NCBI GenBank assembly: GCA_020346805.1
Contig: CP070790.1
Location: 499,348-505,953, forward strand
Length of the DNA stretch: 6,606 bases
Source: Planctomycetota bacterium
GTDB taxonomy: Bacteria; Planctomycetota; Phycisphaerae; UBA1845; PWPN01
Direction of reading: 5' to 3'
The position numbers and the translations under genes were made by a program. Below, piece by piece: positions 1 through 5,784 of this stretch (the first letter of the stretch is position 1; every line of letters begins with the position of its first letter). The notes below the pieces were generated by a model, which searched no databases, was not told where the DNA came from, and saw only the letters and a program-made list of their open reading frames with translations.

Positions 1-209
1 CGACTATGAGATTATAACGAACTGACATCCTGGCCCGGATGATTCACGGACCTCTCGCACATCATCATGGTCTTTATACCCCGCTTCTGCAAGTTTGTAA
101 TGGCAGGCCGGGTTGTGAATCATAACTAAAGATCCCGCCATTGGGCCTCGGCTAGGCAACGCGGATTTGGTATGATGTGCCTCTAAGTAGCAATTAATTC
201 GACAAGACC
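1..209. other. Non-coding region upstream of the pseudouridine synthase gene
   Basis: All six frames are closed within the first 70 bases, so no upstream gene enters from the left. A 6-bp GC-rich stem with a one-base bulge can form between 106-112 and 134-139 (21-base loop), but no T tract follows, so it does not look like a terminator. A small GCCT/AGGC hairpin lies at 145-157. No tRNA-like or other RNA gene was recognised. Confidence 0.6.
168..176 (+). promoter_or_regulatory. Possible extended -10 promoter for the pseudouridine synthase gene
   Basis: The sequence TG-G-TATGAT fits an extended -10 element (TGn followed by a five-of-six match to TATAAT). No good -35 hexamer stands 17 bases upstream, which extended -10 promoters tolerate. 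Transcription would begin near 183 and leave a leader of about 27 bases before the ATG at 210. This rests on motif matching alone. Confidence 0.35.
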
Positions 210-959
210 ATGGGTGCCCAATTGGCCAATCCTGTAGAAATATTATTGGATGACGATGCTCTGCTGGCAGTTAACAAACCGGCCGGTATATTGACCGTTC
301 CCGGCCGACAGGGTGGCGGAACCTTGCCAGAGGCCATAGCCCAGCATGTCGGTATCGAGCAACCACTCAGGCTGGTACATCGGTTGGATCGCGAAACCAG
401 CGGCGTATTGGTCCTGGCCAAAACGCTGACCGCCCAGCGCGAGCTGACCCGGCAATTCCAACAACGCCAGGTCCGCAAGGAGTATCTGGCCATCGTCCGG
501 GGTTATACCGATGCCGACAGCGGTACCGTCGACGCCGCCCTAGCCCCCCACCCACGGGAAACCAACCGCATGGTGGTCAACGAAAAGAAGGGCCGCCCCG
601 CTCAAACCGAATGGCTTATCGAACGGAGATACAACGGTATCATACTCCTGCGATGTTTCCCTTTGACCGGCCGACAGCATCAGATCCGAGTCCATCTGGC
701 TCACCTCGGCCTACCCCTGCTGGTCGACAGCCTCTATGCCAAATCTAAGGCCTTCTTCCTATCCCACATAAAACCGGATTATCGGCCAAGCGCCAAACAC
801 CAAGAACGTCCCCTCATCGCCCGACTTACCCTGCACGCCGCCGCCATCAGCTTTACCCATCCAATCAGCTGCCAGCAGGTTCGAATTGAAGCACCTCCAC
901 CAAAAGACTTTCGGGCCACCCTGAATCAACTCGGAAAATTGAGCAAATCCCCAAGATAA
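210..959 (+). CDS. RluA-family pseudouridine synthase
   Basis: This 249-residue protein is predicted to isomerise specific uridines in structured RNA, most often 23S rRNA or tRNA, to pseudouridine. Family hallmarks are visible in order: VNKPAGILTVPG (residues 21-32); the catalytic motif HRLDRETSG (57-65) with the nucleophilic Asp at 60; GRQHQIRVHLAHLGLPLL (154-171), the C-terminal RNA-binding and active-site segment; and a terminal LHA-type motif (208-210). The protein begins almost at the catalytic domain and has no N-terminal S4 domain, so it resembles the short RluA/TruC-like branch rather than RluC or RluD. The exact target uridine cannot be read from sequence. The ATG at 210 has no clear Shine-Dalgarno, but no better upstream start exists. 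It is followed by a 166-base gap and is probably a separate unit from the amino acid operon. Confidence 0.92.
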   Translation: MGAQLANPVEILLDDDALLAVNKPAGILTVPGRQGGGTLPEAIAQHVGIEQPLRLVHRLDRETSGVLVLAKTLTAQRELTRQFQQRQVRKEYLAIVRGYTDADSGTVDAALAPHPRETNRMVVNEKKGRPAQTEWLIERRYNGIILLRCFPLTGRQHQIRVHLAHLGLPLLVDSLYAKSKAFFLSHIKPDYRPSAKHQERPLIARLTLHAAAISFTHPISCQQVRIEAPPPKDFRATLNQLGKLSKSPR

Positions 960-972
960 TCACCCCCACATC

Positions 973-1001
973 TTGCATCACAACCATATGGCCCCTAAAG
1001 T
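973..1001 (+). promoter_or_regulatory. Candidate sigma-70-type promoter for the hom operon
   Basis: TTGCAT (973-978) and TAAAGT (996-1001) are separated by 17 bases and match the -35 and -10 consensus at three and four of six positions. A transcript starting near 1008 would carry a leader of about 118 bases containing both predicted stems before hom. The match is modest and could be chance. Confidence 0.25.
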
Positions 1002-1030
1002 CTTAGGACGCCTGAGAAAGACCGGGAAAA

Positions 1031-1096
1031 GCCCCCTGCCATTGGCGGTGTGGGAACAGGCGGCCGGATTACCCTCCCCAATCGAGGGATTGGGGA
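1031..1096 (+). promoter_or_regulatory. Structured 5' leader of hom: two stems, one perfect 9-bp hairpin
   Basis: Stem 1 pairs GCC at 1031-1033 and CCTG at 1035-1038 with CAGG at 1057-1060 and GGC at 1062-1064, with one C-C mismatch. Stem 2 is perfect: TCCCCAATC (1075-1083), loop GAGG, GATTGGGGA (1088-1096). No T run follows stem 2, so it is not an ordinary terminator. CCTCCC at 1073-1078 overlaps the left arm of stem 2 and is exactly complementary to the GGGAGG ribosome binding site at 1111-1116, so two mutually exclusive folds are possible. I could not match it to a known riboswitch class, including the lysine (L-box) riboswitch. I also see no threonine- or isoleucine-rich leader peptide. 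The pairing is seen; a regulatory role is inferred. Confidence 0.4.
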
Positions 1097-1110
1097 CGCT
1101 TCCAATACTA

Positions 1111-1116
1111 GGGAGG
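1111..1116 (+). promoter_or_regulatory. Ribosome binding site that fixes the hom start
   Basis: GGGAGG lies 9 bases before ATG 1126 and supports that start over the in-frame TTG at 973, which has no ribosome binding site. Part of it can also pair locally with CTTCC at 1099-1103, or with CCTCCC at 1073-1078. Confidence 0.75.
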
Positions 1117-1125
1117 TTTTCGGCA

Positions 1126-2451
1126 ATGGCTGAGGTATTCAAAATTGGACTTATCGGTTGCGGCACTGTCGGCCAGGGCGTAGTACGAATTATTCAAGAT
1201 GACGCCGATGAAATTGAAAAGAAAACCGGCATCCGTCTGGAACTGGCCCGCGTGGTGGATAAAGACCTTTCGCAGCCGGCAAAAGTCAACGTGCCTAAGA
1301 ATCTTATCAGCAGCGATGCGGACGACATATTCAACGACGATAATATTTCCGCAGTGATTGAGCTGGTAGGTGGCAGTACGGCGGCCAAGGACTTTGTATT
1401 AAAGGCATTTGCCACCGGCAAAGACGTGGTTACCGCCAACAAGGCCATGCTGGCCAAGCACGGTAAGGAAATCTACGCCGCAGCCCGCAGTAACAAACGA
1501 TGCATCGCCTTTGAGGCCAGTTGCGGCGGCGGCATCCCCCTTGTATTGCCTCTTCGCACCGGACTAATTGCCAACCGCATAAACGCGATTTACGGCATTC
1601 TCAACGGTACCTGCAACTATATCCTTACCGAAATGGGCCAGAAGAATAAATCATATGCCGAGGCCCTGGCCGAGGCACAGCATGCCGGTTATGCGGAACC
1701 TGATCCTACCTTGGACGTTAACGGCTGCGACACCGCCCATAAGTTGGCCATCATGGCCTCCATCGCTTTTTGCTGCAACGTTGATTTCGACAAATTGCAT
1801 GTCGAGGGTATCGAACAACTCGATGCCCAGGACCTGGCCGCCGGCCGCGAACTCGGTTATGTCTGCAAGCTACTGGGTATTGCCCATCGTACCGACGGAG
1901 GTTTGAGTTTGCGGGTACATCCGGCTTTCATTCACCACAACCACCCGCTGGCTACTACCGGCGGTTCATTCAATGCCGTCAGTATTTACGGCAACTGGGT
2001 CGGACATACACTCTATTATGGCCGAGGAGCAGGCAGTAAACCGACTGCCAGTGCGGTGGTTGCAGATATATTGGATATTGCCATCGGCAATGCCTGGCGA
2101 ACTTTTGAAAAACTCCACATGCTCAATGATGTAACGCCCCCACCCCAATACGTGCCGATGAATGAATTGAGGACACGGTTTTACCTTCGATTGACAGTAG
2201 TGGACCGACCCGGCGTAATGGCTAAGATAACCAAAGTGTTCGGTGATCGGCAAATAAGCCTGCGCGCCGTTACCCAACACGAACCGGTCACCGAATCCGA
2301 CACCGATGCGGTACCCGTGGTGGTTTTAACCCATGAAGCCCAGGAAGGAAAGATGCGGGCGGCTCTTGAAGAGATAGCAAATCTCGATGTGGTACATGAG
2401 CCGCCGGTTATGATAAGAGTTATCGAGGAACACGAAGAGTACATACCATGA
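1126..2451 (+). CDS. hom: Homoserine dehydrogenase with C-terminal ACT domain
   Basis: Catalyses NAD(P)H-dependent reduction of L-aspartate 4-semialdehyde to L-homoserine, the branch step towards threonine and methionine, in the cytoplasm. From ATG 1126 the product is 441 residues, normal for the monofunctional ACT-containing enzyme. The Rossmann nucleotide-binding motif GxGxxG is at residues 11-16. The TANKA motif places a conserved Lys at 106, and NGTCNY is at 160-165. The segment DVNGCDTAHK ends with the catalytic Asp/Lys pair D202 and K206, spaced four apart as in characterised enzymes. GRGAGSKPTASA follows at 299-310. An ACT domain, starting around residue 352 and including DRPGVMAKI, probably binds a feedback amino acid such as threonine. 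The reading frame stays open upstream to TTG 973, but those 51 codons lack family similarity and overlap the structured leader, so I reject that extension. The stop overlaps the next start by four bases (ATGA), which implies translational coupling. Confidence 0.96.
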   Translation: MAEVFKIGLIGCGTVGQGVVRIIQDDADEIEKKTGIRLELARVVDKDLSQPAKVNVPKNLISSDADDIFNDDNISAVIELVGGSTAAKDFVLKAFATGKDVVTANKAMLAKHGKEIYAAARSNKRCIAFEASCGGGIPLVLPLRTGLIANRINAIYGILNGTCNYILTEMGQKNKSYAEALAEAQHAGYAEPDPTLDVNGCDTAHKLAIMASIAFCCNVDFDKLHVEGIEQLDAQDLAAGRELGYVCKLLGIAHRTDGGLSLRVHPAFIHHNHPLATTGGSFNAVSIYGNWVGHTLYYGRGAGSKPTASAVVADILDIAIGNAWRTFEKLHMLNDVTPPPQYVPMNELRTRFYLRLTVVDRPGVMAKITKVFGDRQISLRAVTQHEPVTESDTDAVPVVVLTHEAQEGKMRAALEEIANLDVVHEPPVMIRVIEEHEEYIP

Positions 2452-3650
2452 AGTATGCATTGATTCTACCTGATGGTTGTGCGGATGAGCCCGTAGTTGA
2501 ATTGGAAGGCAAAACTCCACTCGAAGTGGCCCGCATTCCCCACATGAACAGTATTGTCGCCGACGGGCGGGTAGGTATGGTTCGAACCGTGCCCAAAGGA
2601 TTCACTCCAGGCAGCGATGTGGCCACCATGAGCGTAATCGGCTACGACCCCATAAAATACTACACCGGTCGGGCACCGCTCGAAGCTGCCGCTAAAAATA
2701 TCAACATCGATCCGGACATGCTCGTATTTCGATGTAATCTGGTTACCATCGTTGACGGCCAAATGGAGGATTTCTCGGCCGGGCACATTTCTCAACCGGA
2801 AGCCGAGAAATTGATTGCCGAACTGCAGCAAGCTTTAGGTGACCAGCGAATAAAGTTTCATGCGGGCGTGGGATATCGGCATCTGGTCACCATCAAGGAT
2901 GCCGCCGGCATGAAGCTGGACTGCACGCCGCCACACGACATCCCCGGCCAAGAGATCAGTGGCTATCTTCCGGTCGGCAAAGGTAGTGATTTAATTAAAT
3001 CGCTTATGTCCAGATCGCAGGAAATACTGGAATCACATGAAGTCAATCAAATACGCCAAGATTTGGGCGAAAATCCGGCCACTTCCATCTGGTTGTGGGG
3101 TCAGGGTGGCAAACCCAAGCTGCCGAGTTTTCACGATTGTTACGGTATCCACGGATCAGCAATAACTGCTGTGGATTTGATCCGCGGCATTTCTCTGAGT
3201 ATCGGCTGGAAACTGATTGAGGTCGAGGGCGCGACCGGTTATATCGATACCAATTATCAGGGTAAGGGTGAGGCAGCGGTGGCGGCATTGGACGATGTGG
3301 ATATGATCGCGGTTCACGTTGAGGCCCCGGACGAGGCGGGACATGATGGGAACGCTGAAGCCAAAGTGAAGTCCCTCGAACAGATCGATGAGCATATTGT
3401 TGGCCCGTTACTCGAAAAATTGCGTAGTTTCCACAATTGGCGTGTACTCTGTCTACCGGATCACCCGACGCCAATTGCCAAGAAGACACACACCGCCGAC
3501 CCGGTACCGTTCTGCATGGCCGGTACCGGCATAGTGCCCGATGATACTTCCATCTTCACTGAAGAGCATGGGCGTGAAAGCGACATGCATATCGATCCGG
3601 GACATGAGTTAATGGAGTTCTTCTTGAAGTCCGGTGGTCAGGGTTCATAA
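2448..3650 (+). CDS. ApgM-type phosphoglycerate mutase family protein; proposed alternative homoserine kinase
   Basis: This 400-residue protein belongs to the archaeal-type cofactor-independent phosphoglycerate mutase group of the alkaline phosphatase superfamily. Visible signatures are the N-terminal LILPDG with metal-binding Asp 9, PGSDVATMSVIGYDP (54-68) with the likely nucleophile Ser 56, EAPDEAGHDG (292-301) with metal ligands Asp 295 and His 299, PDHPTP (337-342) with Asp 338 and His 339, and THTADPVPF (347-355) with His 348. The full metal set suggests an active enzyme. Members encoded next to homoserine dehydrogenase, in genomes lacking the GHMP-type ThrB, have been proposed to act as homoserine kinase, making O-phosphohomoserine for threonine synthase. 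Position between hom and lysC supports that role over glycolysis. This is inference from context, and mutase activity is not excluded. The start overlaps the hom stop, and only a weak GAAGAG lies upstream, as expected for coupled translation. Confidence 0.9.
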   Translation: MKYALILPDGCADEPVVELEGKTPLEVARIPHMNSIVADGRVGMVRTVPKGFTPGSDVATMSVIGYDPIKYYTGRAPLEAAAKNINIDPDMLVFRCNLVTIVDGQMEDFSAGHISQPEAEKLIAELQQALGDQRIKFHAGVGYRHLVTIKDAAGMKLDCTPPHDIPGQEISGYLPVGKGSDLIKSLMSRSQEILESHEVNQIRQDLGENPATSIWLWGQGGKPKLPSFHDCYGIHGSAITAVDLIRGISLSIGWKLIEVEGATGYIDTNYQGKGEAAVAALDDVDMIAVHVEAPDEAGHDGNAEAKVKSLEQIDEHIVGPLLEKLRSFHNWRVLCLPDHPTPIAKKTHTADPVPFCMAGTGIVPDDTSIFTEEHGRESDMHIDPGHELMEFFLKSGGQGS

Positions 3651-3651
3651 C

Positions 3652-3657
3652 AGGAGG
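3652..3657 (+). promoter_or_regulatory. Perfect Shine-Dalgarno after the ApgM-like gene
   Basis: AGGAGG starts one base after the ApgM-like stop codon. It sits 3 bases from ATG 3661, which opens a 41-codon ORF, and 16 bases from ATG 3674, which opens the 222-residue ORF. Neither spacing is ideal (5-9 is typical), so the start it serves is uncertain. Confidence 0.6.
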
Positions 3658-3660
3658 AGA

Positions 3661-3786
3661 ATGTTACTCCCAAATGAAACCTCGCAAAGCCTTAAGATGG
3701 AAAGTCGGCCGGGAGGAAGCCGGCAGAAAACGGATACGTCCAACAGGACCGGCGGCAGTTCGTATCGGTGCTATGTCGGCACCTAA
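3661..3786 (+). CDS. Possible small ORF (41 aa), out of frame with the 222-aa gene
   Basis: An ATG three bases after a perfect AGGAGG opens a 41-residue frame beginning MLLPNETSQS and ending YRCYVGT at TAA 3784-3786. It is rich in Ser, Thr, Gly and Arg and resembles no known peptide. Its stop lies just past ATG 3773, an in-frame internal start of the larger unknown gene, so it could act as a translational-coupling leader. It could equally be meaningless, or the true N-terminus displaced by a frameshift. Only the Shine-Dalgarno supports it. Confidence 0.2.
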   Translation: MLLPNETSQSLKMESRPGGSRQKTDTSNRTGGSSYRCYVGT

Positions 3787-4342
3787 CCTCGATATGTTCG
3801 GTAATCCTGCGCCTCTAGAGTGTGTTCTGGCAGTTACGGATGACCATGGCAAACTGGCACCATGGTGTACGCACGAGTTATTCCGACGGATGCTCGAACA
3901 CTGGGGCCGGTGCCAAATGAAGCTGCGCCTTCAGGCTACCCCGGGGGCGATACTGCACGAAAAGATCCTCTGGGAGATGGAACATGTACGAACTGCGGCC
4001 CCAAGCTGGCACTTGGTGGCCGACTCTGATGGTAACGAGATGACCAATACTCCAGCATTGGATCGCCTCTTGACTTCGCCCTACCACGAGATATGCTTTC
4101 GGCTCGGATTTCTTCCGCCCGGAGACGGTATTCGCGGCGGGGAAGCGTTGGTCCAACAGCGCATATTCCAGGCCCTTCGAAAAGTGATCAACCTGCGTAA
4201 TTCCCGCCAATTAATTGAGCCGAAGATCGTATGGATCTTTGAATGCCCAGCTGCGGATGAAACCGAAATGCGACGGGCCAGACAGATTGCCCGCCAGTTG
4301 TGTGTGGATAGATTTGTCTCTTCTGATTCGGTACAATTTTGA
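3674..4342 (+). CDS. Unrecognised protein encoded within the hom-lysC operon
   Basis: I do not recognise this 222-residue protein and assign no function. It has no signal peptide or membrane span, so it should be cytoplasmic. The first 33 residues are very basic (many Lys and Arg). From Met 34 the composition becomes ordinary: FGNPAPLECVLAVTDD (42-57) looks like a beta-strand entry, followed by helix-like stretches, a conserved-looking LGFLPPGDGIRGGEA (144-158), and a strand-like KIVWIFECPA (184-193) before a final charged helix. The six cysteines are scattered without CxxC motifs. The real start may be ATG 3773 (giving 189 residues), because ATG 3674 is 16 bases from the nearest Shine-Dalgarno. 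It lies 23 bases after the ApgM-like gene and 2 bases before lysC, so it is cotranscribed and probably linked to aspartate-family metabolism. That link is contextual only. Confidence 0.6.
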   Translation: MKPRKALRWKVGREEAGRKRIRPTGPAAVRIGAMSAPNLDMFGNPAPLECVLAVTDDHGKLAPWCTHELFRRMLEHWGRCQMKLRLQATPGAILHEKILWEMEHVRTAAPSWHLVADSDGNEMTNTPALDRLLTSPYHEICFRLGFLPPGDGIRGGEALVQQRIFQALRKVINLRNSRQLIEPKIVWIFECPAADETEMRRARQIARQLCVDRFVSSDSVQF

Positions 4343-4344
4343 CC

Positions 4345-5571
4345 ATGAGTATCATCGTACAGAAATTCGGCGGAACCTCTATTGCGGATGCGGAGAAGAT
4401 CCACCGGGCCGCCCGGCGGGCGATCAAGACCAAGCTTGACGGGCATCAGGTGGTAATGACCGTATCGGCTATGGGTAAAACCACCGACAAGCTGGTTGCC
4501 CTGGCCAACCAGGTCAATCCCAATCCGCCCAAACGCGAAATAGACATGTTGCTGACTACCGGTGAGCAGGTTTCAATCTCGCTTATGGCCATGGCTATCG
4601 CGGCGGCGGGACATGAGGCGATCAGCTTCACCGGCGGTCAGATCGGAATGGTTACCGACAGTGCCCACACCAAGGCCCGCATCCAGTCGGTAGATGCCGA
4701 CCGAATTCACAGGCACCTCGATGAGGGCAAGATCGTAATCGTTGCGGGCTTCCAGGGCATCACCGAAGAAGGGGCCATCACCACCTTGGGTCGTGGCGGT
4801 TCGGACACTACGGCCGTTGCCCTGGCGGCGGTGTTGAAGGCCGACGCCTGTGAGGTCTATACCGACGTGGACGGTGTCTACACCACTGATCCACGTATTG
4901 TGCCGCAAGCGCGAAAAATGCATGAGATAACTTACGACGAGATGCTGGAGCTGGCCTCGCTGGGGGCCGGCGTGATGCACTCGCGATCCATGGAATTCGG
5001 GAAAAAGTATAACGTACCTATCCACGTCAGGAGTTCATTGACTGATTCAAAAGGGACTATGATCGTGCCTGAAACAACTGGAATGGAAGAAATCGTCGTT
5101 CGCGGTGTAACTCTTAAACGCGATATGGCAGTGGTGGTGTTGATTGGGGTGCCCAACAAACCGGGGATTGCCTCACAGATCTTCGCCCGCATCGCCAAAC
5201 ATAACATCATAGTGGACGATATCATTCAAAACGTCTACGAGCACGGCCACGAAGCCAATATAGGCTTCAGCACCTCGCAAAGTGATGTGAAGGAAGCGGG
5301 TACCATATGTGAGGAGATGGCCAAGGACATCGGTTTTAAACAAGTTGAGGTCGATGAGAATGTTGCCAAAGTCAGCATCGTGGGCATCGGCATGAAGAGC
5401 CACACCGGGGTGGCGGCCAAGATGTTCACCGCTCTGGCCAAGGAAAAGATCAATATTCAGAATATCGCGACCAGCGAAATCGTTATTAGCTGCATCATCG
5501 ATCAAAAGGACGGCGAACGAGCCTTGCAGGCCCTGCACGCCACGTTTGAGTTGGATAAAAACGCTGACTAA
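4345..5571 (+). CDS. lysC: Aspartokinase (aspartate kinase) with two ACT domains
   Basis: Phosphorylates L-aspartate with ATP to 4-aspartyl phosphate, the first step towards lysine, threonine and methionine. From ATG 4345 the product is 408 residues, the usual size of monofunctional aspartokinases of the Bacillus/Corynebacterium type. The amino acid kinase domain (about 1-235) shows KFGGTS (7-12), TTGEQVS (71-77), TLGRGGSDTTA (147-157) and YTDVDGVYTTDPR (172-184). Two ACT domains follow, near 262-330 (with VPNKPGIASQIF) and 341-405 (with GIGMKSHTGVAAKMF). These normally bind lysine and/or threonine; which effector is used here cannot be told. TTG 4339 is an alternative start two codons upstream that would overlap the previous stop. 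I chose ATG because the family begins close to it. Neither start has a Shine-Dalgarno, so translation is probably coupled to the preceding gene. Met 247 (MEEIVVRGV) lies where some homologues start a separate regulatory beta subunit. Confidence 0.96.
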   Translation: MSIIVQKFGGTSIADAEKIHRAARRAIKTKLDGHQVVMTVSAMGKTTDKLVALANQVNPNPPKREIDMLLTTGEQVSISLMAMAIAAAGHEAISFTGGQIGMVTDSAHTKARIQSVDADRIHRHLDEGKIVIVAGFQGITEEGAITTLGRGGSDTTAVALAAVLKADACEVYTDVDGVYTTDPRIVPQARKMHEITYDEMLELASLGAGVMHSRSMEFGKKYNVPIHVRSSLTDSKGTMIVPETTGMEEIVVRGVTLKRDMAVVVLIGVPNKPGIASQIFARIAKHNIIVDDIIQNVYEHGHEANIGFSTSQSDVKEAGTICEEMAKDIGFKQVEVDENVAKVSIVGIGMKSHTGVAAKMFTALAKEKINIQNIATSEIVISCIIDQKDGERALQALHATFELDKNAD

Positions 5572-5610
5572 TATCGAATTCTTGCCCTTATATAATGTTC
5601 GAATATACCC

Positions 5611-5644
5611 GGTCCATTGTTTAAACACTATGGGCTTTTGTTTT
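5611..5644 (+). terminator. Rho-independent terminator after lysC
   Basis: Bases 5611-5620 pair with 5627-5636 (10 positions: one T-T mismatch at 5618/5629 and two G-U pairs) around a TTAAAC loop. The T-rich tail TTTGTTTT (5637-5644) follows directly. It lies 40 bases after the lysC stop and fits the end of the operon. The stem is only moderately strong. Confidence 0.6.
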
Positions 5645-5762
5645 GCTATATGTAATACGTATCCGATTTAATATATACGCGACCAGCACGGGATATATTA
5701 TCAAGAGAAAAGATGTTATTTCACGAACACCACGCAACAAAATACCCCCTTTGGTATAAAAT
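5645..5762. repeat. AT-rich convergent intergenic spacer with inverted repeats
   Basis: No gene is supported here. The spacer holds a perfect palindrome ATACGTAT (5655-5662) and a perfect 8-bp inverted repeat, TAATATAT (5669-5676) with ATATATTA (5693-5700), across a 16-base gap. A 5-bp hairpin ATACC/GGTAT lies at 5742-5757. Read on the minus strand, that hairpin is followed by TTTTG and could be a weak second terminator for the TetR gene. AT-rich repeats of this size can arise by chance. Confidence 0.4.
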
Positions 5763-5777
5763 CGTTCTCGACGAACG
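5758..5777 (-). terminator. Possible weak terminator of the TetR-family gene
   Basis: On the minus strand, eight bases past the TetR stop codon, CGTTC-GTCGA-GAACG (5777 to 5763) forms a 5-bp hairpin followed by ATTTT. The T run is only four long, so termination would be weak. The GTTC...GAAC arms also resemble repeats upstream of the TetR gene, so a protein-binding site is an alternative reading. Confidence 0.3.
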
Positions 5778-5784
5778 GCTACTT

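Noticed and set aside
100..140. tRNA or terminator in the left non-coding region
   Set aside because: A TΨC-like GGTTnnGAATC pattern is not part of a cloverleaf, and the GC-rich stem has no T run after it.
194..493. Minus-strand 99-codon ORF opposite the pseudouridine synthase gene
   Set aside because: It lies antisense to a clear catalytic gene and has no family features; it is a shadow of that gene.
973..1125. In-frame 51-codon N-terminal extension of homoserine dehydrogenase from TTG 973
   Set aside because: No ribosome binding site, no resemblance to the family, and overlap with strong RNA stems. ATG 1126 has a good GGGAGG and begins right before the Rossmann strand.
960..1125. Lysine (L-box) riboswitch or threonine attenuator upstream of hom
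   Set aside because: The conserved L-box core is not visible, the region is short for that class, and there is no Thr/Ile-rich leader peptide or T-tract terminator.
3043..3489. Minus-strand 148-codon ORF opposite the ApgM-like gene
   Set aside because: Low-complexity Pro/Arg-rich translation antisense to a conserved enzyme; a shadow frame.
5173..5628. Minus-strand 151-codon ORF opposite the end of lysC
   Set aside because: Antisense to the conserved ACT domains, begins in the terminator region, and shows no recognisable domain.
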